64,000 bases of DNA from assembly GCF_000962805.1 (NCBI RefSeq), contig NZ_JZTW01000010.1, forward strand, positions 1 through 64,000, written 5' to 3'. Both the position numbers and the translations under genes were made by a program. Position 1 is the stretch's first letter; each line of letters opens with the position of its first letter. This DNA is from Pseudarthrobacter chlorophenolicus (lineage in GTDB: Bacteria; Actinomycetota; Actinomycetes; Actinomycetales; Micrococcaceae). This document shows, piece after piece, positions 8,214 to 16,828 of the stretch. The notes beneath the pieces are model-generated. The model made no database searches and was not told the DNA's origin. It worked only from the letters and a program-made list of their open reading frames with translations.

Positions 8214-8966
8214 ATGGGACTGCTGGACAACAAGACCGCCATCGTCACCGGATCATCACGCGGAATCGGCGCTGACGTAGCAAAGATCCTCGCCGGCGAG
8301 GGCGCCGCCGTCGTGGTCAACTACCGCCAGAAGGCGCCGCGCGCCAACAAAGTGGTCCAGGGCATCGAGGCCGACGGCGGCCGTGCGGTCGCCGTGGGCG
8401 CGGACCTGACCACCCAGGAAGGCGTGCAGGCGCTGGCCTCCGCTGCCATGGAGAACTTCGGATCCCTGGACGTCCTGGTCCTGAACGCCTCGGGCGGCAT
8501 GGAAACCGGCATGGGGGAGGACTACGCCCTCAAGCTCAACCGCGACGCCCAGCTCAACATGCTCAATGCCGCAGTGCCGCTGATGCAGGAAGGCTCCCGC
8601 GTTGTCTTCGTGACCAGCCACCAGGCGCACTTCATCAACACCGTTCCCACCATGCCCGCCTATGAGCCCGTGGCCCGCAGCAAGCGCGCCGGTGAGGACG
8701 CACTGCGCGAACTCATCCCCAACCTCGCCGAGAAGGGCATCAGCCTGGTGGTGGTCTCCGGGGACATGATCGAGGGCACCGTCACCGCCACGCTGCTGGA
8801 CCGTTCCACGCCGGGCGCCATCGAGGCCCGCCGCGCCGAAGCCGGCAAGCTGTACTCCGTGGAAGAGTTCGCCCAGGTGGTAGCCGGAATGGCCACCGCT
8901 GACGTCGAGTCAGGCCACACGGAATACGCCGGCGGCGCAGACTACTTCGGCAAGAGCGGCCAGTAG
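8214..8966 (+). CDS. SDR-family oxidoreductase, InhA-neighbour type
   Basis: 250 residues. The Rossmann motif is TGSSRGIG (residues 13-20), and LNASGG replaces the usual NNAG. The active-site region reads VTSHQAHF and later YEPVARSKRAGE. The tyrosine is therefore six residues from the lysine rather than three, and the position three residues before the ARSK segment is not tyrosine. It is a divergent SDR whose catalytic arrangement differs from FabG. It starts at ATG 8214 after AAGGAG and sits in the fabG transcription direction, followed by a strong terminator. Substrate unknown. Confidence 0.8.
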   Translation: MGLLDNKTAIVTGSSRGIGADVAKILAGEGAAVVVNYRQKAPRANKVVQGIEADGGRAVAVGADLTTQEGVQALASAAMENFGSLDVLVLNASGGMETGMGEDYALKLNRDAQLNMLNAAVPLMQEGSRVVFVTSHQAHFINTVPTMPAYEPVARSKRAGEDALRELIPNLAEKGISLVVVSGDMIEGTVTATLLDRSTPGAIEARRAEAGKLYSVEEFAQVVAGMATADVESGHTEYAGGADYFGKSGQ

Positions 8967-8980
8967 CCCACCGAGCGAAA

Positions 8981-9020
8981 AAGAGGTGCCCGGCGCGTTT
9001 GCGCCGGGCACCTCTTTTGT
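8981..9020. terminator. Strong intrinsic terminator, bidirectional
   Basis: A perfect 16-bp stem (8981-8996 with 9001-9016) has a 4-base loop. T-rich sequence flanks it on the right and A-rich sequence on the left. It lies between the convergent SDR and serB genes and can serve both. Confidence 0.9.
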
Positions 9021-9035
9021 CAGTTCGTGGGCGGT

Positions 9036-9929
9036 TCAGACCCCGGCGATGTGGCGCACCGCATCAAGGTAGGGCATGTTGACGGCCGAATCGGCGACGG
9101 CGCGCACGGCCGGCTTGGCGTTGAAGGCCACCCCGATCCCGGCTGCGCCCAGCATGTCGAGGTCATTGGCGCCGTCACCCACGGCGATGGTGTGTTCCAA
9201 CGCGATCCCTTCAGCGGCCGCCCACTCGCGCAGGAACTTCTCCTTGGCCGCCCGGTCCACCACCGCGCCCAGGACCTTGCCCGTCAGGGCACCATCAACG
9301 ATCTCCAGTTCGTTGGCCTGCCAGTAATCAAGGCCAAGGTCCCCGGCGATAGGCTCGAGGATCTGGTTGAACCCGCCGGAGACCACGGCTACCGGGTGAC
9401 CCGCCGCCTTGAAGGCGGCCACGAGTTCGGCGGCGCCTTCGCTGAGCTTCACTTCCCGGCGGACGGAATTGACGACGTCGGCCGGCAGTCCCGCGAGGAC
9501 AGCCACCCGCGCGTGCAGGCTCTGGGCGAAGTCCAGCTCCCCGCGCATGGCCGCTTCGGTGACCGCGGCCACCTCGTCCCGCTTGCCCGCATACGCGGCC
9601 AGGAGTTCAATGACCTCCTGCTGGATCAGGGTGGAGTCCACGTCCATGATCAGCAGTTTGCGGCTGGCCGAGCGCAGGCCGCCGGGCACCAAGGCGGTGT
9701 CCACGCCGGGGATGGCAGCATCGGCAACGGCGCTGCGGAGCGCTGCCAGGCCTGCCTCGGTGGCATCAGGCAGTTCCAGTTCCGTGATGCGCACCTGGTA
9801 GCGGCTATCGCCGGCCGTGGACTCGGCTCCTACAGCTGTACCGTGCTCCGAGAGTATGGAACGCAGCTGCTCCAGTCCGGTGTCGGTCAGATTTTGGCCA
9901 TAGCTAACCGCGGTCACGTTGGAAGTCAT
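9036..9929 (-). CDS. serB: Phosphoserine phosphatase
   Basis: 297 residues. An N-terminal ACT-like half (about 1-85) precedes the HAD phosphatase domain. The nucleophile motif is DVDSTLIQQE with Asp96 and Asp98. Motif II lies in VAVVSGGFNQI and motif IV in GDGANDLDMLGAAGIGVAF. It dephosphorylates phosphoserine in the last step of serine synthesis. Length and domain order fit the mycobacterial-type SerB2/SerB. It is divergent from the ABC ATPase at 10073 and convergent with the SDR gene across a terminator. Confidence 0.92.
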   Translation of the reverse strand: MTSNVTAVSYGQNLTDTGLEQLRSILSEHGTAVGAESTAGDSRYQVRITELELPDATEAGLAALRSAVADAAIPGVDTALVPGGLRSASRKLLIMDVDSTLIQQEVIELLAAYAGKRDEVAAVTEAAMRGELDFAQSLHARVAVLAGLPADVVNSVRREVKLSEGAAELVAAFKAAGHPVAVVSGGFNQILEPIAGDLGLDYWQANELEIVDGALTGKVLGAVVDRAAKEKFLREWAAAEGIALEHTIAVGDGANDLDMLGAAGIGVAFNAKPAVRAVADSAVNMPYLDAVRHIAGV

Positions 9930-10072
9930 GCCTGCAATCTTAGCCAGCGGAAGAATGGTCCCGCGTATTCATTGCGGAGCACAGCCGGGCCGGCACCGCG
10001 GCCGGACACGTGCCGGGGGAGCGGTCACACCGGTTATCAGTCGTCCACTCTTTTGTCCTAGTGTCTACTCCT

Positions 10073-10858
10073 ATGAGTGATGTTCTGGAACTGGACTCCG
10101 TTAGCGTTGTCCGAGGCAAAAAGACCCTGCTGGACAAGGTCGACTGGCAGGTCAACGAAGGCGAACGCTGGGTCATCCTCGGCCCCAACGGCGCCGGAAA
10201 GACCACGCTCCTCCAGATCGCGGCGGCACGCCTGCACCCGAGCAGCGGCAAGGCCGGCATCCTCGACGAAATTCTTGGCCGCACTGATGTCTTTGAACTG
10301 CGTCCCCGCATCGGGCTGTCGTCTGCAGCGCTGGCCACCCAAATACCGGAGCACGAGAACGTCCTCAACGTGGTGGTCACTGCCGCGTACGGCGTCACCG
10401 GCCGCTGGCGTGAAGGCTACGAGCGCGACGACGAACGCCGCGCCTTCCGCCTCCTGAACGACTGGGGGATGGGCCCGCTGCTGAACCGGACGTTCGCCAC
10501 CCTGTCCGAAGGCGAACGCAAGCGCGTCCAGATCGCACGCGCACTGATGACCGATCCCGAACTGCTGCTGTTGGACGAACCGGCAGCAGGCCTCGACCTG
10601 GGCGGCCGCGAAGAGCTCGTCCACAAGCTTGGCGAGCTCGCCAAGGACGAAGCGGCACCGGCCATGGTCCTCGTCACCCACCACCTTGAAGAAGTGCCCC
10701 CGGGCTTCACGCACGCCATGCTGCTGCGCGACGGCGGCGTGGTGGCGGCCGGCCCCATTACCGAGGTCCTCACTGACGAGCATCTCAGTGAAACGTTCGG
10801 GCTCGCCCTGGATGTCACGGAAAGTGGTGGCCGCTACGCCGCCACCGCCCGCCGCTAA
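10073..10858 (+). CDS. Stand-alone ABC transporter ATP-binding protein
   Basis: 261 residues with one ABC nucleotide-binding domain. Walker A is GPNGAGKT (residues 37-44), the signature is LSEGERKRVQIARAL, Walker B is LLLLDEPAAGLD and the H-loop lies in VTHHLEEVP. No permease gene is adjacent; the next gene is a TSUP permease of another class. Orphan ATPases of this ModF/PhrA-like type occur widely in actinobacteria, and the transported substrate or non-transport role is unknown. The ATG at 10073 is preferred, since no binding site supports the longer upstream frame. Confidence 0.88.
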   Translation: MSDVLELDSVSVVRGKKTLLDKVDWQVNEGERWVILGPNGAGKTTLLQIAAARLHPSSGKAGILDEILGRTDVFELRPRIGLSSAALATQIPEHENVLNVVVTAAYGVTGRWREGYERDDERRAFRLLNDWGMGPLLNRTFATLSEGERKRVQIARALMTDPELLLLDEPAAGLDLGGREELVHKLGELAKDEAAPAMVLVTHHLEEVPPGFTHAMLLRDGGVVAAGPITEVLTDEHLSETFGLALDVTESGGRYAATARR

Positions 10859-10879
10859 GGCCGGGGCTGAATACCAACT

Positions 10880-11665
10880 GTGGAGATTCTTAGCAGCATC
10901 CTGGTCTTTTTCGCTGGCCTGTGGGCCGGCACCATCAACGCGGTGGTGGGCTCCGGCACGCTGGTGACCTTCCCTGTGCTCATCGCACTGGGCATCACGC
11001 CCGTTGTCGCGTCCATGAGCAACGCCATGGGCCTGGTGGCGGGCACTGCCGCCGGTGCCTGGGGTTACCGGCGCGAAGTGGCAGGACGTGGCCGGCAGCT
11101 GCTGAAGCTGCTCCCGGCCTCGCTGCTTGGCGGGATCACGGGCGCGTGGCTGCTGCTCCACCTGCCGGAGAAAGTCTTCCATTACGTAGCGCCGGTGCTG
11201 CTGGTTCTGGCGCTGCTGATGGTGATGTTCCAGCCGAAACTGCAGTCTTGGGTCCGGACCCGTGAACAGAATCCTGAACATGCCGTCCGCGACCGCAGCC
11301 ACGGCGTGCTGCTGGTGGTGCTCGTGTACCTGGCAGGCGTCTACGGCGGTTACTTCGTAGCCGCCCAGGGCATCCTGCTGGTGGGCATCCTGGGCGTCTT
11401 CCTCAGCGGAACCATGCAAAACGCGAACGCCATGAAGAACTTCCTGGTCCTGGGCGTCAACATGGTGGCTGCAATCTCCTACCTGTTGTTCGCCTTCGAC
11501 CGGATCAACTGGCTGGTGGTTCTCCTGATCGCCGTCAGCTCCACCATCGGCGGACTCGTTGGCGCCAAGGTGGGCCGGAAGCTTTCCCCTAGGGTCCTCC
11601 GCGGCGTGATCTTCACCCTGGGCATTGTGGCGCTCGTCGTTATGATCGCCAACCTGCTGAAATAA
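10880..11665 (+). CDS. TSUP (TauE/SafE) family membrane permease
   Basis: 261 residues, mostly hydrophobic, with about eight predicted helices. It shows the family's N-terminal GLWAGTINAVVGSGTLVTFP and the repeated second-half motif GVYGGYFVAAQGILL. TSUP proteins move sulfite, sulfoacetate or related organosulfur anions across the cytoplasmic membrane; the substrate cannot be assigned. The GTG at 10880 lies 21 bases after the ABC ATPase stop. The RNA methyltransferase gene starts seven bases after its own stop, so the three are probably co-transcribed. Confidence 0.88.
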   Translation: MEILSSILVFFAGLWAGTINAVVGSGTLVTFPVLIALGITPVVASMSNAMGLVAGTAAGAWGYRREVAGRGRQLLKLLPASLLGGITGAWLLLHLPEKVFHYVAPVLLVLALLMVMFQPKLQSWVRTREQNPEHAVRDRSHGVLLVVLVYLAGVYGGYFVAAQGILLVGILGVFLSGTMQNANAMKNFLVLGVNMVAAISYLLFAFDRINWLVVLLIAVSSTIGGLVGAKVGRKLSPRVLRGVIFTLGIVALVVMIANLLK

Positions 11666-11672
11666 TCTCCCG

Positions 11673-12482
11673 GTGACTTTCCACTACCTTGAATCCGCCA
11701 GCGACCCGCGGGTCAGCGACTACACCACGCTGACGGACGTCCATCTCCGCAAACTCCGCGAACCGCGCGAGGGGATGTACATTGCCGAGTCCTCCCGGGT
11801 CCTGAGGCGCGCCCTCGCAGCCGGCCATAAGCCGCGTTCGTTCTTCCTGGCGGAGAAATGGCTCGCGGACCTGGACGACGTTTTCCAGGCCTACCCCGAT
11901 GTCCCGGTCTTCATCGGCCAAGCTGCGCTCCTCGAGGAAATCACTGGCTTCCACCTCCACCGCGGAGCCATGGCTGCCATGGAGCGCCCCGATCCCGTGC
12001 CCCTGCCGGAGCTCCTGGCGGGTGCCCGCAGGGTTGCCGTGCTCGAAGACATCGTGGACCACACCAACGTGGGCGCCATCTTCCGCTCGGCGGCTGCCCT
12101 GGACATCGACGCCGTCCTGGTATCGCCCCGCTGCGGAGACCCCCTCTACCGGCGCAGCGTGCGGGTCAGCATGGGGACGGTGTTCCAGGTTCCCTGGGCC
12201 CGCCTGGAGAGTTGGCCGGAGGACCTGCAGGTCCTCAAGGACCACGGCTTCACCGTCGCCGCCCTCGAACTGACCGATGATGCACGGGACGTGGACGCTG
12301 TCGCCGCCACCAACCCGGACCGGCTGGCCCTGGTGCTCGGCACCGAAGGGGCCGGCATGAGCCCGGAGACCCTTGCCGCGGTCGATCTCGCCGTGAAGAT
12401 CCCCATGCGCAACGGCGTGGACTCGCTCAATGTGGCCGCAGCGTCTGCAGTGGCATTCTGGGAACTGCGCCCCCGGGGCTGA
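11673..12482 (+). CDS. SpoU/TrmH-family RNA 2'-O-methyltransferase
   Basis: 269 residues. An N-terminal substrate-binding domain (to about 105) precedes the SPOUT knot. The three motifs are visible: NVGAIFRSAAALDIDAV (motif 1), LVLGTEGAGMS (motif 2) and IPMRNGVDSLNVAAASAVAFWEL (motif 3). It should methylate a ribose 2'-OH in rRNA or tRNA using S-adenosylmethionine; the target nucleoside is unknown. It starts at GTG 11673, seven bases after the TSUP gene. Confidence 0.88.
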   Translation: MTFHYLESASDPRVSDYTTLTDVHLRKLREPREGMYIAESSRVLRRALAAGHKPRSFFLAEKWLADLDDVFQAYPDVPVFIGQAALLEEITGFHLHRGAMAAMERPDPVPLPELLAGARRVAVLEDIVDHTNVGAIFRSAAALDIDAVLVSPRCGDPLYRRSVRVSMGTVFQVPWARLESWPEDLQVLKDHGFTVAALELTDDARDVDAVAATNPDRLALVLGTEGAGMSPETLAAVDLAVKIPMRNGVDSLNVAAASAVAFWELRPRG

Positions 12483-12668
12483 GCTGGCGCCCTGCAGGTG
12501 AAGGCCCCGGTAGATGCCGTGGTGTGGTTCGCGGGTGTCCCCTGGATCCGCTATTATTGACTGCTGGCCCTCTTGTGTCTTTCGACAACGTCCTGGGATT
12601 CAGAGCCCGGCCATCCCATTCATACCTGGCAGCTGGCAAAATCCAGTTGCGTGAACAAAGGCCCCATT

Positions 12669-12926
12669 ATGAAGTCTGATATCCACCCGAAGTACGCAGC
12701 CGTCGTTTTCAATGACCTGGCTTCCGGTACCAAGTTCCTGACCAAGTCCACTGTGTCTTCCTCGAAGACCATCGAGTGGGAAGACGGCAACACCTACCCG
12801 GTCATCGACGTCGAAATCTCCTCTGAGTCCCACCCGTTCTACACGGGCAAGCAGCGCATCATGGACTCCGCAGGCCGCGTGGAGCGCTTCAACGCACGCT
12901 TCAAGGGCTTCGGCGGCAAGAAGTAA
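12669..12926 (+). CDS. rpmE2: 50S ribosomal protein L31 type B
   Basis: 85 residues, the type B length, beginning [20 protein letters not shown]. It contains no cysteine, so it lacks the CxxC zinc site of type A L31. This is the form bacteria use when zinc is scarce or as a constitutive replacement. An intrinsic terminator follows directly. I did not find a convincing Zur-box palindrome in the 186 bases upstream. Confidence 0.95.
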   Translation: MKSDIHPKYAAVVFNDLASGTKFLTKSTVSSSKTIEWEDGNTYPVIDVEISSESHPFYTGKQRIMDSAGRVERFNARFKGFGGKK

Positions 12927-12950
12927 TTCTTCCTCCCATAGCTTTTTGTA

Positions 12951-12982
12951 AAGCCCGCACCGGGAACGGTGCGGGCTTTCTT
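12951..12982 (+). terminator. Intrinsic terminator after rpmE2
   Basis: AAGCCCGCACCG (12951-12962) pairs perfectly with CGGTGCGGGCTT (12967-12978) over a 4-base loop, followed by TCTTT. Confidence 0.88.
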
Positions 12983-13035
12983 TGCGTTGGCGGCCCGTTG
13001 GCGGCACGGGCACGCCGTACGGCAGGATGTAATCC

Positions 13036-14133
13036 ATGAGCCATATGACCTCCCCGGACCAGGACGCAGCAACAAACCCCCGCCTTCACGGCGAATACAA
13101 GGTTCCCGGCGGCAAGCTGGTGGTGGCCGACCTGGCCGTGGCCGGCGGGGTCCTGGCTGACGTCTCCATCAGCGGAGACTTCTTCCTCGAACCGGACGAG
13201 GCCCTGGAGGACATCAACCGCGCGCTGACGGGGCTTCCGGAAACCACCACCGCCGCAGACCTTGCGGCGGCGGTTAACGCTGCCCTGCCCGCCGACGCCA
13301 CCCTGTTCGGTTTCTCCGCCGACGCCGTGGCCGTTACAGTACGCCGCGCCCTGGCCAAGGCCACCTCCTGGGCGGACCACGAGTGGCACGTCATCCCGCC
13401 GGCAGTCCTGCCCACCGAAATCAACGTGGCCCTCGACGAGGTCCTCACCGAGGAAGTGGGCGCGGGCCGGCGCAACCCCACCCTGAGGTTCTGGGACTGG
13501 CAGGAACCGTCAGTGGTCATTGGCAGCTTCCAGTCCGTCCGGAACGAGGTTGATCCTGACGGCGTGGCCCGGCACGGCATTAAGGTGGTCCGCCGGATCA
13601 GCGGCGGGGGAGCGATGTTCATGGAAGCCGGCAACTGCATCACCTATTCCCTGTACCTGCCCCAGACCCTGGTGGACGGGCTCAGCTTCGCCGATTCCTA
13701 CCCGTTCCTGGATTCCTGGGTGATGGCGGCGCTGGAGAAGATCGGCGTGACAGCTTACTACGTCCCGCTTAACGACATCGCCACGGACCAGGGCAAGATC
13801 GGCGGTGCCGCCCAGAAACGGCTGGCCAACGGCGGCATGCTCCATCACGTCACCATGAGCTACGACATCGACGCCGACAAGATGGTGGATGTCCTGCGCA
13901 TCGGCAAGGAGAAGCTTTCGGACAAGGGCACCCGCAGCGCCAAGAAGCGTGTGGATCCGCTGCGCCGACAGACCGGCCTGGCACGCACGGACATCATCGG
14001 GGCCATGATTGACGTGTTCACCGGCCGGTACGGGGCAACGCATTCGGAGCTCACCGAGGCCGAGCTCGCCGCAGCGCGGGAACGCGCGGCCACCAAGTTC
14101 GGTACCGAGGAATGGCTGCACCGGGTCCCGTAG
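13036..14133 (+). CDS. Lipoate-protein ligase family protein with inverted domain order
   Basis: 365 residues. Residues about 15-105 (LHGEYKVPGG, ADVSISGDFFLEP) resemble the small accessory domain that normally follows the catalytic domain in LplA. The catalytic BPL/LPL fold comes second, from about 115 to 330. It has the lipoyl-AMP loop VVRRISGGGAMF (184-195) and the lysine motif DQGKIGGAAQKR with Lys254. The enzyme class activates lipoate or octanoate and transfers it to lipoyl domains. Order is accessory then catalytic, the reverse of E. coli LplA and similar to a fusion of the split archaeal LplB-LplA pair. Substrate is inferred from family only. Confidence 0.8.
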   Translation: MSHMTSPDQDAATNPRLHGEYKVPGGKLVVADLAVAGGVLADVSISGDFFLEPDEALEDINRALTGLPETTTAADLAAAVNAALPADATLFGFSADAVAVTVRRALAKATSWADHEWHVIPPAVLPTEINVALDEVLTEEVGAGRRNPTLRFWDWQEPSVVIGSFQSVRNEVDPDGVARHGIKVVRRISGGGAMFMEAGNCITYSLYLPQTLVDGLSFADSYPFLDSWVMAALEKIGVTAYYVPLNDIATDQGKIGGAAQKRLANGGMLHHVTMSYDIDADKMVDVLRIGKEKLSDKGTRSAKKRVDPLRRQTGLARTDIIGAMIDVFTGRYGATHSELTEAELAAARERAATKFGTEEWLHRVP

Positions 14134-14151
14134 CCAGGGCGGCCTTATTCG

Positions 14152-16776
14152 TTAGTGGTCGACGGCGGCCTGCGCGGTAAGTGCGCGCAGCAGGTGGTCG
14201 CGCTGCTCCACGATGATCCGCCGCAGTGCACGGGGCGCGTCGTCGTTCGCCTCGAGCCAGGTGTCGGTCCGTCGCAGCACCGGGTGGGTGCGCGGAGTTC
14301 CGCCCTCGGCAAGATCCTGGGCTGAGGGGAACAGGCCCCGCACGATCCGGCTGGCGATCTCGATGCTGCGGCTGTCCCATACGTCCCGCAGGCAGCCGAA
14401 GTACGGCTCCACGTAGGAATCCAGCAGGGCTGCCGGGGCGGTGCTGAACCCCGTAATGGTTGCCGTCAGCAGCTGGTTGGACAGCGCCGTTCCCTGCACG
14501 GCCTCGGCCCACGCCGCAGCCTTGACATCCGACTCCGGCCGGGCAGCAGCGGCCGTCGCATGGCCGGCCCGTCCCGAAGCGGTGGTATCCGTTGCCAGTT
14601 CAGCATCCAGTTCTTCCACTGTTGCCTGGCCGTGGGCAGCGAGGGCGTGCCAGAAGTGCCACCGCAGTTCCGCGTCGACTGCCAGGCCTGGCACCTGTTC
14701 GGAGCCGTCCAACAGCCCCCTGAGCAGCGGCAGCAGCGAAGCGTCGTACCTGCTGAGCGTTCCCAGCGTGCGTGCCCAGGCGAGTTGCTGGTCCGAGCCC
14801 GGCTCGGCCCGCCGCAGCTCCGCTCCAGCTGTGCCCAGGAAGGAAGCGCGGACAGCATCGCGGCGGGATGCGGGCGTGTAGCGTTCGACGGCGGTGCACG
14901 CGTTATCGAGGATGTTCAGGAGGACGCCGATGCCGGTTTCCGATGGGGCGAACGCGGCTACGGCCGCCACGTACCGTTCTGCCGGGGTTTCCCCGTCACG
15001 GGCCGAGTTCCACAGCGCAGTCCAGCACAGGGCGCGGGCCATGGGATCGGTAATTTTGTCTAGGGAAACGAGGACCGTCGCCTCGGACACCGGGTCGAGG
15101 CGGACCTTGGCATAGGTGAGGTCGTCGTCGTTGACCAGCAGGAGCGCGGGCCTCGCGCGGCCGGCCAGCTGGGGCAGCTCCGTCCGGGTGCCGGCCACAT
15201 CCGTTTCGAGGCTGTCCGTCCGTACCAGGGCGCCGCCACCGTCGAAGTCGTACAGGCCCACGCGCAGCCTGTGCGGCCGCAGCTCCACCTGTCCGGTGAC
15301 CGGGTCCGTGCTCTCCTGAACGATGGCCACGGAACCCAGCGCGCCGCCGTCGTGCGCCGCCTCGGTGGCGGACTCCAGCGCCAACGTGGAGATCCCCGAT
15401 GTCTGCAGCCATTGGCGTGCCCATTCCGAGAGGTCGCGTCCGGAAGCGGAGCTGAGGGCTTCCAGCAGGTCCGCCAGGGTGGTGTTGCCGTAGGCGTGCT
15501 TGCGGAAGTACTTCCGGGATCCGGCGATGAAGGCTTCAAAACCCACGTAGGCCACCAGCTGCTTGAGCACCGAGGCGCCCTTGGCGTAGGTGATGCCGTC
15601 AAAGTTCTGCTTGGCCGCTTCCAGGTCCGGGATGTCCGCGACGATGGGGTGCGTGGTGGGCAGTTGGTCCTGGACGTAGGCCCAGGCCTTGCGCTTGTTG
15701 GCGAAGTTGACCCAGGCGGTGTCCCAGTCCGTGGCCCGGTCCACGGCGAGGGTGCCCATGTAGTCGGCGAAGGATTCCTTGAGCCAGAGATCGTCCCACC
15801 ACTGCATGGTGACCAGGTCGCCAAACCACATGTGGGCCATCTCGTGCATCAGCGTGTTGGCGCGTGCCTGGTACTGGGCGTCCGTGGCACGGGAGGTGAA
15901 GACGTAGCTCTCGGTGAACGTCACCAGCCCCGGATTTTCCATGGCGCCCAGGTTGTACTCGGGCACGAAGGCCTGATCGTACTTTCGCCAGGGGTAGGGA
16001 AAGTCGAAGAGCCGGTTGAAGAAGTCCAGGCCGGCTTTGGTGAGCCGGAACAGCTCGGCGGTATCGAAGGATTCGGCCATGGAGGCGCGGCAGTAGAGCG
16101 CCAACGGGACGTCCAGGCGCGTGCCGTCCTCCAGTGTTCCCTGCCAGCGGTCTTCAGCCTTGAAGTAGGGGCCGGCCAGCACGGTGGTGATGTACGTGGA
16201 CATCGGCAGGGTCGTGGCAAAGTCCCAGCGTGCGGTGGCGGGGTCGCTGGTGAGCAGGGTCCTGTCGGTTTCCACTCCGTTGGATGCCACCTGCCAGGAC
16301 GCCGGAGCCATCAGGTGGAAGGTGTAGGTGGCCTTGAGGTCCGGCTGCTCGAAGTTGGCGAAGACCCGGCGCGCGTCAGCGGGTTCGTATTGCGTATAGA
16401 GGTAGGTCTGGCCGTCGGCGGGGTCGACGAAGCGGTGCATGCCCTCGCCGGAGCGGCTGTACAGGGCCGTTCCGGTGACCGTGACCTGGTTTTCCAGCTG
16501 CAGGTTTTCCAGCCTGATGCGTGCGCCGTCCACCACGTCCTCCACCGGAAGGCCCTTGCCGTTGAGGAACACGCAGTGCACACCGCTGCCGATAAAGTCC
16601 AGGAACGTGGATGTGCCCGCTTCCGCGGCGGTAAAGGTGATGACGCTGCGGGTAGTGTAGCCGGCAGTCTCCGGATCTTCGGCCTGGCGGACGTCGAGGG
16701 AGACGTCATAACTGGCGGTGCTGATCAGGGCCGAGCGGCCGGCAGCTTCGTCGCGGTGCAGATTCTCATGTGACAC
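14152..16776 (-). CDS. pepN: Aminopeptidase N (M1 family)
   Basis: 874 residues, the normal length of actinobacterial PepN. The exopeptidase motif GAMEN is at residues 277-281. The zinc site HEMAHMWFGD starts at 311, with the third ligand Glu in WLKESFADY at about 334. A long helical ERAP1-like C-terminal domain follows. It removes N-terminal amino acids from peptides in the cytoplasm. The GTG at 16776 gives the N-terminus MSHENLHRDEAAGRSALIST, which resembles known actinobacterial starts, although no clear ribosome binding site is visible. Confidence 0.93.
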   Translation of the reverse strand: MSHENLHRDEAAGRSALISTASYDVSLDVRQAEDPETAGYTTRSVITFTAAEAGTSTFLDFIGSGVHCVFLNGKGLPVEDVVDGARIRLENLQLENQVTVTGTALYSRSGEGMHRFVDPADGQTYLYTQYEPADARRVFANFEQPDLKATYTFHLMAPASWQVASNGVETDRTLLTSDPATARWDFATTLPMSTYITTVLAGPYFKAEDRWQGTLEDGTRLDVPLALYCRASMAESFDTAELFRLTKAGLDFFNRLFDFPYPWRKYDQAFVPEYNLGAMENPGLVTFTESYVFTSRATDAQYQARANTLMHEMAHMWFGDLVTMQWWDDLWLKESFADYMGTLAVDRATDWDTAWVNFANKRKAWAYVQDQLPTTHPIVADIPDLEAAKQNFDGITYAKGASVLKQLVAYVGFEAFIAGSRKYFRKHAYGNTTLADLLEALSSASGRDLSEWARQWLQTSGISTLALESATEAAHDGGALGSVAIVQESTDPVTGQVELRPHRLRVGLYDFDGGGALVRTDSLETDVAGTRTELPQLAGRARPALLLVNDDDLTYAKVRLDPVSEATVLVSLDKITDPMARALCWTALWNSARDGETPAERYVAAVAAFAPSETGIGVLLNILDNACTAVERYTPASRRDAVRASFLGTAGAELRRAEPGSDQQLAWARTLGTLSRYDASLLPLLRGLLDGSEQVPGLAVDAELRWHFWHALAAHGQATVEELDAELATDTTASGRAGHATAAAARPESDVKAAAWAEAVQGTALSNQLLTATITGFSTAPAALLDSYVEPYFGCLRDVWDSRSIEIASRIVRGLFPSAQDLAEGGTPRTHPVLRRTDTWLEANDDAPRALRRIIVEQRDHLLRALTAQAAVDH

Positions 16777-16828
16777 CCAGCTATCTAATCACGCTGCAAA
16801 GGCCGCCAATGCCCCCGCCGGCGGCGCG

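Noticed and set aside
12483..12668. Zur-box upstream of rpmE2
   Set aside because: No clear zinc-regulator palindrome in the spacer, although zinc control of type B L31 is common elsewhere.
15271..16773. A 500-codon plus-strand open frame opposite pepN
   Set aside because: Antisense to aminopeptidase N, with a His/Gly/Val-rich shadow composition.
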